A DNA stretch of 64,000 bases from Arthrinium phaeospermum (lineage: Eukaryota; Ascomycota; Sordariomycetes; Amphisphaeriales; Apiosporaceae): assembly GCA_006503535.1 (NCBI GenBank), contig QYRS01000014.1:620001-684000 (forward strand). The letters run 5' to 3'. The first letter of the stretch is position 1, and every line of letters begins with the position of its first letter. Below the pieces are notes generated by a model that ran no database searches, had not been told where the DNA came from, and saw nothing but the letters and a program-made list of their open reading frames with translations. The translations under genes and the position numbers were made by a program. Positions 11,407-22,617 of the stretch are shown piece by piece.

Positions 11407-12264
11407 TTGGATTCGGTTCTTGGAAAGTGGTAGGAGACGTAAGGTTTGGTTATGGGGATTGGATCTGGCTTTCTATACTATACGGATATCATGCTATAAT
11501 GACGGGCGCAAGCGGGAGTTTCTGGGCATGCGATTTTGATAGGCATCTTCGGGTGGGATTAAGGGACAGGTTTCGACAGGATTAAACGGCTGGTTTGCCG
11601 AGTAGCTAGCTGAGTAGCAAGATTGGAAATAACAATATCAACCCAGATATGTCCTTGGTTGATCAAAATGGAAGGTGACCAAAAGCGCCCTGGCATTGTG
11701 AGAGAGGGCCTGAGATATTGAGTGATCGTCGTGATCTAGGAAATTAAAGGGACCAGGTGGGCCAGCAGGCTTGTATACTGTATGAATACATCCCTAAACC
11801 GCATATGTGCGTACGATGTGTTGATCTCACTGCTCACGGCAGAAACTGCCAAGGCCAATTCTGGTTGTGCTTTGCGCAGTCCCTGTTTCTCTCCCGCCGA
11901 TATTGAATGAATCCGAGATGAGTTTTCGATACCGACCGAAAATCGTATACCCTGATCAATCTCGGGATCGATCTTCAGATCAAGTAGATCTTAGTCGTCG
12001 TAATATGCCCTCAAGCGCTGCAAGTGGAGATGCCGTAGCGTCGGCAAGGCCAACCGAAATGCGCGTTGCCCACCTCCACACAAAACCGGCCCGGGAACCT
12101 TATTCAGCAATCAACAACCACAACCTCACCTGCGCATCCCCAGCTACCCGCCATCTTGCAAGCGCCGCCGGGACAACAAATCGCCAATAGAAAGCCCGAA
12201 CAGCACGTCTTGTTTCTCTCCGTTACACTTGTACTTCTTCTCAAGTCCTGTTCAGATCATCAAG
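11407..12264. other. Intergenic between chitinase and GNA1
   Basis: About 0.86 kb containing the chitinase 3' end and the GNA1 promoter. Several GATC-containing words cluster around 11955-11990. No gene recognised. Confidence 0.5.
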
Positions 12265-12944
12265 ATGTCCGCTTCTACAGCGCCAGAAGAGCTCTTCCCC
12301 GCCTCCACCATCCCCGCCGACGCCGCCGATGCCTTCCCCGAGGGCTACCGGCTGCGGCCGCTGCGGCGGGACGACCATGCCGCGGGATTCCTCGACTGCC
12401 TGCGCGTGCTGACGTGGGTGGGCGACCTGACCGAGGCCGAGTACCGGGAGCGCTACGACGACATGGCCGCGGCCAACGGCACCTACTTCTACCTGGTGAT
12501 CGAGCACGAGGGGCGCGCCGTGGGGACGGGGGCGCTGGTGGCGGAGAAGAAGTTGTGCGTTTTCCGTCCTCTCTACCTGCTTACCTTTTAAACTGTTGTT
12601 GTTGTTGTTGTTCATCACTTGCTGTGTTTGATCTTCCATTCCCCTCTCACGTGACGATGGGATATTGGAACCTCTTCCACTAACCAGGTCACAGCATTCA
12701 CAATCGCGGCAAGTGCGGGCACATCGAGGAGATCTCGATAGCGCAGGAGCACCAGGGCAAGGGCCTCGGGCTCAAGATGGTGCAGGCCCTGAACGCGCTG
12801 GCCGCGGCGGTCGGGTGCTACAAGACCATCCTCAACTGCGGGGAGCGGACGGAGCAGTTCTACGTCAAGTGCGGCTACCACAATTCGGGCATCGAGATGT
12901 CGCAATACTTTGAGGAGGCCGTGGACTCCTACCACCGGGGCTGA
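12265..12944 (+). CDS. GNA1: Glucosamine 6-phosphate N-acetyltransferase, 179 aa
   Basis: Exons 12265-12554 and 12695-12944. Splicing TT|GTGCGT to CACAG|C restores the family sequence VAEKKFIHNRGKCGHIEEI. The C-terminal half is a GNAT fold: EEISIAQEHQGKGLG holds the acetyl-CoA pyrophosphate-binding Q-x-x-G-x-G loop, followed by KMVQALNALA and CYKTILNCGERTEQFYVKCGY, matching GNA1 proteins. The enzyme acetylates glucosamine 6-phosphate with acetyl-CoA to give GlcNAc-6-phosphate, on the way to UDP-GlcNAc for chitin, GPI anchors and N-glycans. Length is slightly above yeast GNA1 (159 aa) because of an N-terminal extension. No signal peptide, so cytosolic. The 140-nt intron carries a (TTG)n microsatellite near 12595-12611. 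Confidence 0.93.
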
Positions 12945-15900
12945 TAGGTCTGCTCTGTTGTGCTGTGTTGGTGGGATGGTGGGGGTTGGGTGGTTTGGGC
13001 TGCAAATTTCGAGGGGCAGAAAGACAGGTGCATGGAGGGACGCCCGGCGATTTCCCCAATCTCTTGGCCGACATGCAACCGGAGAGCGTCCCGGCTGGTC
13101 TGTCGGTAGCGTTATCAGTTTAATCTACCTGCCTACCTATCTGGATATCGAGGGGCGCGGATCACCTCTCGTGTGACGCAACCGAGACTTTCGAGGTGCT
13201 GTCGATACACATTCGTTGCTCAGCGGGGAGATAGCAAGTTTGGTTCATGCAAGTCATCGTGACATTGCCTGATTGGTTGCGGGCTCAGAGGGGAGGGCAG
13301 GTGGGTAAATTCGTGGCGGTCAGCAGTAAAGGAGGAGAGGAGAAGGGGGCGCATTGTATTGCCTGTTTCTCGACGAGCGTTCCAGGCTTCTAGCTTCTCA
13401 CATGCCACTTCTATGCACGTTTCCCTCTCTCTCTCGTTCGCGTTGTTTTACGATGGAACTGCAGGTGGGAGTGGGCGAATTTGCGGTGAGGAACTGGCTT
13501 TTTCAGCCCTGGGGAGCAGAGAGAGCCACAGAGCCTCTGCATTTCGCTAAAAGTTGGGGCCCTGGTTGCCGCGTTGGCAGTTCCCAGTCAATCCAGTCCA
13601 ACCCCTGTCCAGGGATCCGCTTGTGATAGATTAAATTGTGGAGTAGGAATGTCTCGAAGAAGGACGCGAAGACATCACCAGCGTTGCGCATGGTGCTGCT
13701 TCATGATCAATGTGTGTCGGTTGGTACAACACTTTTTGTTTCTGCTAAGCCTGGGGTTCTCCGTGTAGTGATCGCTCAGCGTGGTGTCTGGTGAAAAAGG
13801 CCAGCATGACGGTCAGGGGGATGAAGTTGGTAAATAAATCGTGGATGACGCGAGAGGGAGAAAAATAAAAAAGGAATCCAGCTGGGAGAGTTCCAACACG
13901 CTGGCGGTTCAGGGACCAAGCCAAGTGGGGGTGGCCAGTCCCCTCGAAGGTGGAAGGAAGGAAAAACAGTGGCGTTCGGGAATGGTGGCCCTGGCAGCAT
14001 GGCTGGGTCAGACTCATGTAAGCGTCAGGCGCGGAAGACGGAATATGGGCTCCTGTCATATCGTCTTCACATATTCCCCAACCCAACATGGAGAGGAGCT
14101 CTTGACTTTTGGAAAAAGAGGGCATCACGGCTTATTAAGGCATCCAAGGTATCTATCTAAGGCATGCTGCAAGAGCTGTGATGCGACGCCATGCACACAA
14201 CCAGGTATCTATTCTGAGGTGTTGGGCACTTACCTGCTCAAGCGCGCGCATTTGGATGGAAACAATCCCATTGCCGTTTTGGATTTACTCGATGCAGCAA
14301 GGGTAGGTAGGGTAAGGGTAAAAGCAGGCCAACGGTGCCGTGATGGATGCATCATCCGCAGCTGCAGGCAAACCTATCATTGGCATTGCATTGCGTGCGT
14401 CCAACACCACCACCACACCACCAGAGGGACATGGTGTATTGCCGCTCGTGTCACCTTGGATCCTGGCTTTTGTTTGTATGTACGTAAATTGCGTGTGCGG
14501 GTGAGATTATCCTGTCTCTCTTGTGCGTTTCATCGCCATCAACCATCGTCTTGATTTAGCATTTGGCTTCTTGTCAAGCCGTCCGTGCCTGGCCATGCTT
14601 GACTCGTTTTTGTGCCGGGGAGCACAGACGACGTGTTTCCCAACCCGACCGGCGTCGCTGCACGAGATGAAAGAGCCTCTCTTCTCAGAGCCTCTTCAGT
14701 TTTCAGAAATGCACGTATCCAGAGCTCTGTACAATGAGCACGGAGTAGGTGGCCCGGGAGATATAGTGGCCGCCCTAGATTGGCAGATTCATGCTGGTGG
14801 ACGACGGTGACGGCGACGAAGCACAGGGTTTCCTTTTTTTAGGTAAACAACGAGAATGCCATTCGTCATTTTTTTGCCTGGAGACTTCTGACATGGTTGC
14901 TCCGCTTTCTGGCTGTCTGGCCTTGGGCTTGCAGTGCGCCTAACAGGGGGGAGCTCTGGAACCCCTGTCTCAAGGTGCCCACCATTACCACGGCGGCCCA
15001 CCTCGGTCGCTGATTAGCATGTAAACATCCCCGATTGTTGTTCAAGACCTGCAGCCGGAATTTGGGGTCATCCCTGTCCAAGCCGGGTGCTGCTGTGTTC
15101 TGGTCACGCTTGCATCGGTCGGCATCCCCCCCCCCCCCTTCGCTGTCACCATCACGGAATCTGGGAGACTACCTGACAGTTAGACCGACGCACTGAGGGA
15201 GGAGTTCTGGACGAAAGCGCACCGAGTCGAGAAGCGCAGAGGGAGCTGTTGCACAATGTCAGGACTCACTCATCTCACAGCCTCAACCGATTCCATACTC
15301 AAATGCTCTCTCGCATGCCCTGGCATGGCATGGCATCAAATGTACAACACAGCATGCAGGACGGACAGAGTTCCACCAACCGTCCAAACAAGGACAGACC
15401 ACGCAGCGATCTCGTTCTTGTCACAGACACACACACCGTCACGTCCCATGGCCACACATTTCTGCAGACACTTGTACGGAAACTCGAGCGCCAAAAAATT
15501 AAATCTACCTATTGTCTGTGTGTGCCTGATTGAGTTGGCTGCTGCCCACGGATGAACCAATGTTAGTCATCAGCTACCTTGCGCCGGCTTGCATTCCTGA
15601 CAACAACAAACATACTTGCGATGCGGCAAACAGGTTCCTGGGTCTATATATAAACGCATATACTTAAAATCATATGCATCCGGTTGTGAGACGGCGGTCG
15701 CATCTCTGCGCATCATGACAGATTTTATCCATTTTCTCAAGGAGTGTTTTAGAGTGCAGAACGTTTGGAAAAAGAAGGCCGCCGCATCGTCAGTGTCGTC
15801 TGAGTTGGCGCCGTTGGGCAGTTTCCCGCTAAAAGGACGATCAATTCCTTCGAAGGGTACAAGTACGTACATGCGGTATTGACGCGCTACCGGGTCCATC

Positions 15901-17122
15901 CCACCCACACCCACACACAATCCAGCCTGTCCCTCCCAATCCCTCCTTTTTTTGCGCCCTTCTTGCTTCCCTGGAGCTAGGTTGCTGCTAGGCTTGTGCC
16001 AGCTTGCAGGCTTAGGTTAGGTACCTCGAGTGCTTAGCTGGGCGCAGGCGTGCACTTGGCCGCTCACCAAAGGTACTTCTGCATCTCATCCGGCTTACCT
16101 CTTCTGCCACTACCTCCTCCACAAGCAGCAAGCAGGGCCTGCCAGCCTGCATCTCATCTGCACGCCGCCGAACTACCCGTCTCAAACCTTTTCAAGGTTC
16201 TGCAAGGGAAGGGGAGCGAGGGGGGGAGAGAGACTCCAGAGAGCGAGGGGAGAAACCCAGAAGAGAGCCCCAAAAAGCTGCGCAACGCTGCATGGATGTA
16301 GGCTACCTTGCTTTGCTTGTGCTTGGCCGGGCCCGCAGCCCATCGAATCGCCTTTTGCAGGACAGACTAACTGACTCCCGCGCTTGGTCCCAATCCCCGT
16401 CTTTTTTCCCAGCCAAGTCACTATTGATTTTTCCCATACCGCACATTGCATTGCACTTTGACATCCTCGCCCATTTCACATACTCGCTGCTGCTGCTACT
16501 ACTACTTTTCCCTCCTTCCGTATCACCAACAGCTTCGAGGTCGTCGCGTGTTGTCTAGCTGTGTGCCCATCTTGCCCTTGCTTTGGCTGACCGAGTATAA
16601 TCGTAGCATGCTGCACCTCTTTGCCGTGTCTACCTAATTGCGGTTCTGTTGAGAGACGCCCTAAGAAACGGATTCGACCACGGAAAATCCGACTGGTGAC
16701 GCTGGGCTCGTCCATAAAACAAAACCACCAACACTAGCACGCGTGCATGAGACCAAGAGAAAGAGTCGTGTTCTCGTTGTCGCCTACCACTCGTCGATCG
16801 ATTGCCTTCCCGACTTTGGCCCTGCACGGCTCTACTACGAGACTTGAACCCGACGACGACGACAACAACGACGACGACGACGGCGAAACAAGCAACGGTC
16901 GAGACCAAGAAAGCATTGGAGCTTGTCGGGTTTTGGGTTCCCCCAAGTTTCCCAATCACGGGGGGAGAAAAAGAGCTTAGCTGCCAGAACGTAGGAGGGA
17001 AGGTACCTGCAAAATCATAGTCGGGTTCCAGAAGCCGGGCCTGGTTTGGTTTGGTTTGGCCTTGGGGGGGAAAGGACTGGGAATATCCACCGCGACAATT
17101 CTTGTTTGTTTTTTCCGGCGCC
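12945..17122. other. 4.2 kb gene-poor region upstream of RXT3
   Basis: No reading frame here shows a recognisable domain, signal peptide or consistent splice pattern; the longest, at 13841-14554 plus, reads like random translation. There is a C13 tract at 15126-15138 and a CGA/ACG-rich microsatellite at about 16851-16890. The right part, with several short upstream frames, probably holds a long promoter and 5' leader for RXT3. A non-coding transcript cannot be excluded. Confidence 0.45.
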
Positions 17123-19021
17123 ATGGATTCACGACAGCAACTTCATCATCAACAACCACCACCGCCACACTTGCAACAGCAGCAACCACAACCACAACCC
17201 ATCGGCGTGCCTTTTACTCGCAACGCCGTCGCCTCGCCGCCTTACGGCCGTTCGCCCTTCCCGCACCAGAACCCTGCGACAACACCCTCGCCCTACCCGC
17301 CTGCATCGCATCCGCAGGCGCATCCACCCCCGACGAGTCCTGCAGGTTCGGCGGCCGGTGCGTATGAGCACCAGCACCAGCGACACCCGTCCGACCCCGG
17401 CTTCTTCGCGCATCAAGCCGCACGACCGACTTATGCCCCTGAGCCCGTCTCGCATCCCGTACATTCGCATTCGCGACACCCGAGCACGTCGTCATTAGGC
17501 GGCCATCCCATCCATCGCAACATGGCGCCACCTTCACCGCCCCCGACCTCGCAACAACAACACCCGCAACAATCACAGCCGCCCCCACAATCGCAGATGC
17601 CGCCAGCAGGACACCCCTTGAACCACTATGGGCATCCGTCCGCATCGAGAGGACCCCCCGTCAATCTGGGACCGCCGAGCGCGTTCCCCGCGGGTCGAGA
17701 GCTTCCTGCGCTGAACTCCATCCCCAGGACAGGAAACGCGGGCGGAAGTATGTCGATATCAGCAATGCTGGGCGGTGGTGCCCCTGCCCACCGAGAACCG
17801 ACACCGGGCCACCCGTCCAACCACACGGCGTTCCCTCCCCCTCCGACCACGAGCGCTGCTGGACCCGGGCCCGGGCCTGCGTATGCGGGCTCGGTGCATG
17901 CCTCGCCCAGGATGCAGAATGCGACCGAGTACAACGGCTATGCCCGTGGGCCGCAAACGCCACCTGAACACGTCCGCCCGTACGACCCGAGGGATCAGAG
18001 AGGTAGCGTCGCTGGCTCACCTCCCCAGGCTATGTATGGAACGCCTGAAGTGGCGCGCTTCGGCACGCCGCAGGCGTATCCTCAACGAGGGCCGCCTATG
18101 GGTGGTCCCGGCGACGACAGGCGAGACCCGAGCGGGAGGATGGCTGCTGCTAGTGTGCCCCCGAGGCCGAGCAGTCAGCCGCGGGCTTACGGTGGCATGC
18201 CTGGGCGGCCGGTAGAGATGGGACGCGGGCCACCACCGCAGCCACAACCACAGCCTGGCGAGCAGATGTTCGGACGACGCGAGGAGATGCGATCAGGGCA
18301 ACAAGAGTACAACCCCGAACGGGCGCCGCGGCCCATGCCGTTCGAAGAGCAGAGGAGGCTGATGGACCGCGACCGCGAGATCCGAGAACAAATGGACAGA
18401 GAGGCCGAGTACCGCGAGAGGGAGCGCATGGAGAGAGCGCGATTCGAAGAACAACAGCGACCGTTCATGGCGGAGAGGGAAAGGATGGAGCGCGAACGCA
18501 TGGAACGAGACAGGATGGAAAGAGAGCGCGAGCTGGATATGATGCGAGAGCACGGCATGAGGGAAAGGACGTCTTCCGATCCGAATCATCCTCATGCGCA
18601 GCGGCCGGTCGATTACGGTCCTCCAGGCCCCAACGGCCACGGGCCGCCTCAGGGGCCACCTCCATACGGTAGGATGGATCCGCGAGAAGCAGCTGCCTGG
18701 CAACAACAACAGCAGCAGCAGCAGCAGCATCAACAACAGCAACAACAACAACAGCAGCAACAGCGTCCTGGCTTTGAGCAACCGCCACGGGGCCATTACG
18801 AGCAGCAGTACCCCGGCCAGCGACCAAATGACTACCCCGTCACTAACGGCCCTGTCTACGACCGCTATCCAGCCCATGCGCAACCGCCCATGGAGCGATA
18901 CCCGCCGGGTGGGCCCCCTCCGCAAGGCATGCCAATGCCCCAGCAGGGCCAAGCAGGCCCGCCGCCCCCTCAGCCGTACGACTCCCCCGAGCGACACAGG
19001 TTTGCACAGATGCCGCCGCAC

Positions 19022-19052
<31 letters not shown>

Positions 19053-20948
19053 CGCCTCCGCAGCACCAACACCGACCTCGACCGAACGAAGAAGGGCCCC
19101 CTCCGCCCTCGATCGCATACAATGGTGGCGGCGGTGGACAGGGCACGCTGCTCTACGAGCCTGCGCGACAGCCCCGTCCCATGGACGATGGCCAGGCACC
19201 CCCTTTGATGCGCCAGCATTCCAACAACGGGCTCTTGGCTATCGGCGAGATCAACCGCAAGGGCCGTATCTCACCCCTGCCACAAGCGGTGCAGGGCGCA
19301 CAGCCGCAACATCAGGGACCTGCGGGAGAGCCTGGCATCAAGAGCGAATTCGGCCGCATGTTTTCTGGCATAGGAAGCGGTGCTAGCGGTTTGGGTTTCT
19401 CGAGCCCAGTGCTCTCGGGCGCCACCATGGCCTTCACCGGCTCTGGACATGGTCGTCGAGACGATGTGGACCCCCCTCACGAAGGGCCTCCAGAGCCGCC
19501 GGTCAAGGCTGTGCGGAAGCGCAACCGGAAAGCCAAGGATGTTGATGGCAAAGGCGAGGATGATGACAGCACCGGCCGGAACACCCCGATCGGCCGGACC
19601 AAGCGCCCCAAGACCCATGCTCATCATCACCATCACCAGTACGTATCATTGTCGCATCGCCCCCCTTTGCTCACTCCCTGCTAACTCTTCATGTTGAACT
19701 AGCCATCATCATCACCACCACCATGGGGCGGAGAGGACCAGCTCTCCACTCCATGCCGGCAGCGCTCCGCTCAAGAACATGAAGTCGACCACGCCCATTC
19801 CCTCTCCGACCGGTCTGGGCAAGGACTTCGGCCTCACGCATAGCCACCAGATCCCTCGTTCCAACGGTAACGCCGCCCCGACTTCGGCCCCGAAGCAAGC
19901 CAGCAATACGACGCCCGTTATTGTCCCGAAAACGAAACGAAGCGTGAACTCCCAGGCGGTCCTGGATAGCGTCGCTCACAAGCCGCGCAAGCACCTAGGG
20001 GATGTCGTCTACGACTCCAGCCTCACACCCGCCAAGCTCATGTCGCCCTCGCGATTCGGCTTTGCCTCGACGCCGCGCCCGCTACCCATGGCGATGATTC
20101 GGGATAACGAGAACTCGACGTTGACGGTGAAGATCCCGAGAGCGCACCTCACGACGGTGGCGCGCGAGGAGATCACAACGCGCCGGGCCATCTGGGGAAC
20201 CGATGTCTACTCGGACGACAGTGACGTGGTCGCCGCATGCATCCATGCTGGCTGGATCCGCGGAGAGTGGTCCAACGACATCGACACCGACCTGCTGGAT
20301 CTGCGGGTGCAGCCGGCGAAAGGCAAAGGCCGCAACGCCGCGGCGCCTGCTCCTGCTGCCGACAACGGCCCCCAGGAGGTTCTCACTTCGCCACCGGCTA
20401 CAGGACCGGTGCAGGTACCTCATCACCGTGACTTGCACGTCACGCTCCTCATCCTGCCTTCACTCGAGAAGTACACGAGCTCAACCCGGTTCGGCATCCA
20501 GAGCCGCGAGTTCGGGGGCACCTACAACGGGCGCAAGAGCTGCCACGACGGTATCAGCTTCATGATCACGGCCATTCGCTGGGTCGACGGCGCGGCGCCC
20601 CAGAGCCGGCTTAGAGGGAAGGCCCGGCGCGAGCGCATCCGGAAGGCCATGAGCGAGGTCCAGCGCGCCCACGTGCTCGACATTGGCGACTCCAAGAAGA
20701 GGAAGTCGAACTCGGGGTCGGCGACTGCGGTGGCCTCCTCGGTCACCAAGACTGGCAGCGTGGATGGCGACAAGGAGAACAGCCAACCTACGATTGCCAT
20801 CAATGGCAGCAATGGCATCGACACGGAACCATCGCCCGTGGCCGAGAAGGCCGCCAATGACGATGAAGTCCGGGAGCCCAGCAGTAATGAGGAAGGGCCG
20901 GCCAAGATGGAAGATATACAGACAGCCGAACCTACCAAGGCCGCCTGA
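17123..20948 (+). CDS. RXT3: Rxt3-domain subunit of the Rpd3L histone deacetylase complex, 1,253 aa
   Basis: Exons 17123-19638 and 19703-20948 join in frame (1,254 codons). The start ATG lies in a strong context (GCGCCATGG). Residues 1-520 are a disordered Pro/Gln/His-rich region. Residues about 405-480 are an Arg/Glu/Met-rich charged helix (REREREM-type repeats, likely coiled coil). Gln tracts sit near 526-550 and 633-644. A run of 13 His is split by the intron. The Rxt3 domain is at about 940-1130: YDSSLTPAKLMSPSRFGF, then NSTLTVKIPRAHLT, RRAIWGTDVYSDDSDVVAACIHAGWIRGEW with acidic residues, and the LHVTLLILPSLEKY strand. In yeast Rxt3 is a structural subunit of Rpd3L, which represses transcription by histone deacetylation. 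The C-terminal 150 residues are acidic and disordered. No catalytic residues are expected. The role in this fungus follows from the family. Confidence 0.85.
19624..19728 (+). repeat. (CAY)n His-codon repeat interrupted by an intron
   Basis: CAT/CAC codons flank the RXT3 intron on both sides: five His before the donor, one codon split across the junction and seven after the acceptor, giving 13 consecutive His in the spliced product. Both sides are low-complexity, so codon number may vary between strains. Confidence 0.7.
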
Positions 20949-21700
20949 GCAACCTTTCGCCGGACTCATCGACATGAAAGAGAAGGTGTGTATATATACG
21001 ACGTCACATGAAAACAGACGATTTCTTGGATGGTGATGATCTACCGACAGTAGTATCATCTACTGCGGGCACGAACTAGGGGGTGGGCGGACCGGGGGCA
21101 GATGGAGATGGGTTTTACGACGTATCTTGGATCTGCTTTATGAGGTCTCTCAAGACTCCCAACATCATCGCCATCAGCGTTTTGAGTTGGTTGTTGCTGT
21201 TGCTTTTTCTTTTCGCGAGAGATACCTTAGTCACAGGCTGGACTGGATGGTTCAATTTCCAACGGGTCATTCAGCATAGCGTGGGCGTTTACTTTTACAA
21301 CAGCTATCTTCCAAAAGAGACTACTATTTGTTACAACAAGGACGAATAATATATTTTGATGTTTCACCGTTCGCTTGATGGGTTCTGCATGTCTGTCTGC
21401 TGCTTTGACGATACTTTACCGCGACCAAGTGGATCACCAGTGTCAACAAGGTCACTTATTTTTCAGCGAGGTAATTACAAGGTCATGTGGGCGTAATTAC
21501 TTGTGTATTAAGTGAACGTTTCCATTCTACTTCGCCAACCATCGCTAAACTAGAAACAAGGATGGTAATCATTAGGCTTGCTCGCCTATGGGGGGTATCG
21601 GACGTGGTAAAAAATGAAAGAAGTATGTTGGTTTTGAGTCTGTTTTGATTTCTACTAGACACTCGGCTCTCTGGTCAACCAAAACATAGCCCTCTCCACT
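20949..21700. other. Intergenic between convergent 3' ends
   Basis: About 0.75 kb between the stop of RXT3 and the stop of the repeat surface protein on the other strand. It contains the 3' regions of both; no gene recognised. Confidence 0.5.
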
Positions 21701-22617
21701 CTAGAGCATGACGGCACCGGCGACGGCGACGGCAAAGGCGGCGGTGATGAAGCCGCTCAGGGCGTCGAGGGCAGGGGCGGCCGACTTCTTGCCGTCCTTG
21801 GCGGCGGCGCCGTTGGTGCTGCTGTCGGCCTGGGCCTTGTTGAGGGTCTTGCAGGTGTCCATGAGGGTCGAGTTCTTCATCATGGCGTCGAGCTGGGCCT
21901 GGCCCTTGGCGGCCTTGTCCTGGAAGGCCTTGATCTTGGCCTCGTCGCCCTTGAACTTGGCGTCGAGCCAGGTCTGGTTCTTGGCCATGGCCTCCTGCTT
22001 CTGCATCGAGGCCATCTTGCGGCACTCCTGCTTGGTGTCCTGGACGGAGCAGAAGCTGGTCAGGGTGGCGTTGCCCTGCATGGCGGCCAGGTCGGCCTTG
22101 GCGGCCGTGGCCTTGGTCTTGAAGGCGTCGATCTTGGTTTGGTTGTTCTGCGGGAAGTCAGTATGGGTTTTCTTCTGACAGGGTCTATCGATAGGCTACT
22201 GGGATGACTCACCTTGAACTTGGCCTGCAGCATGGTGTCGTTGCCGGCCATGGCAATCATCTTCTCGGCGAACTTCATCTTGCCGCACTCGCCCTTCTCG
22301 CGGGCCTCGGCGTTGACGGTGGCGCACTCGCCGACGAGGGTGGCGTTGGCCGTCATGGCCTTGAGCTTGGGCTCGACGTCGGCGGCCTTCTTCTTGAAGG
22401 CGTCGATCTGGGTCTGGTTGCTGTGGAACTTGGCGGCCAGGGCCGTGTCGTTGGCCGACAGCGCCGTCATCATCTCCCACTTGGCCATCTGGAAACACTG
22501 CTTGCCCACGCTCTGCTGGCCGTCGCCGCCCTTCTTGTTCTGGTCCTTGTTGTCGCCGTCGGCGGCGGAGACGGACAGGGCCAGGAGGGCCGAGACGAAG
22601 AGGTTGGAGATCTGCAT
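21701..22617 (-). CDS. GPI-anchored surface protein with three Cys-bounded repeats, 283 aa
   Basis: Exons 22617-22213 and 22147-21701; donor GTGAGT, branch-like ATACTGAC, acceptor CGCAG; 284 codons. Residues 1-19 are a signal peptide. Residues 41-234 hold three diverged repeats starting at C41, C111 and C177; each ends in a second Cys exactly 57 residues later (C98, C168, C234). Shared core: NDT-x2-L-x-AKF, NQT-x-IDAFK-x-KA, then L-x-AM and NATL before the closing Cys. Eight N-glycosylation sequons are present (N56, N67, N91, N126, N137, N161, N192, N227), many at equivalent repeat positions. The tail (about 243-283) is a small-residue spacer and a hydrophobic end (FITAAFAVAVAGAVML), typical of GPI attachment. 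I do not recognise a named family. A helical, heavily glycosylated cell-wall or surface protein is the likely product. Confidence 0.8.

Noticed and set aside
13841..14554. 237-codon plus frame upstream of RXT3
   Set aside because: Cys/His residues are scattered without spacing and no family pattern is visible.
15126..15138. C13 tract as a functional boundary like the C22 tract
   Set aside because: No change in composition on either side; ordinary homopolymer.
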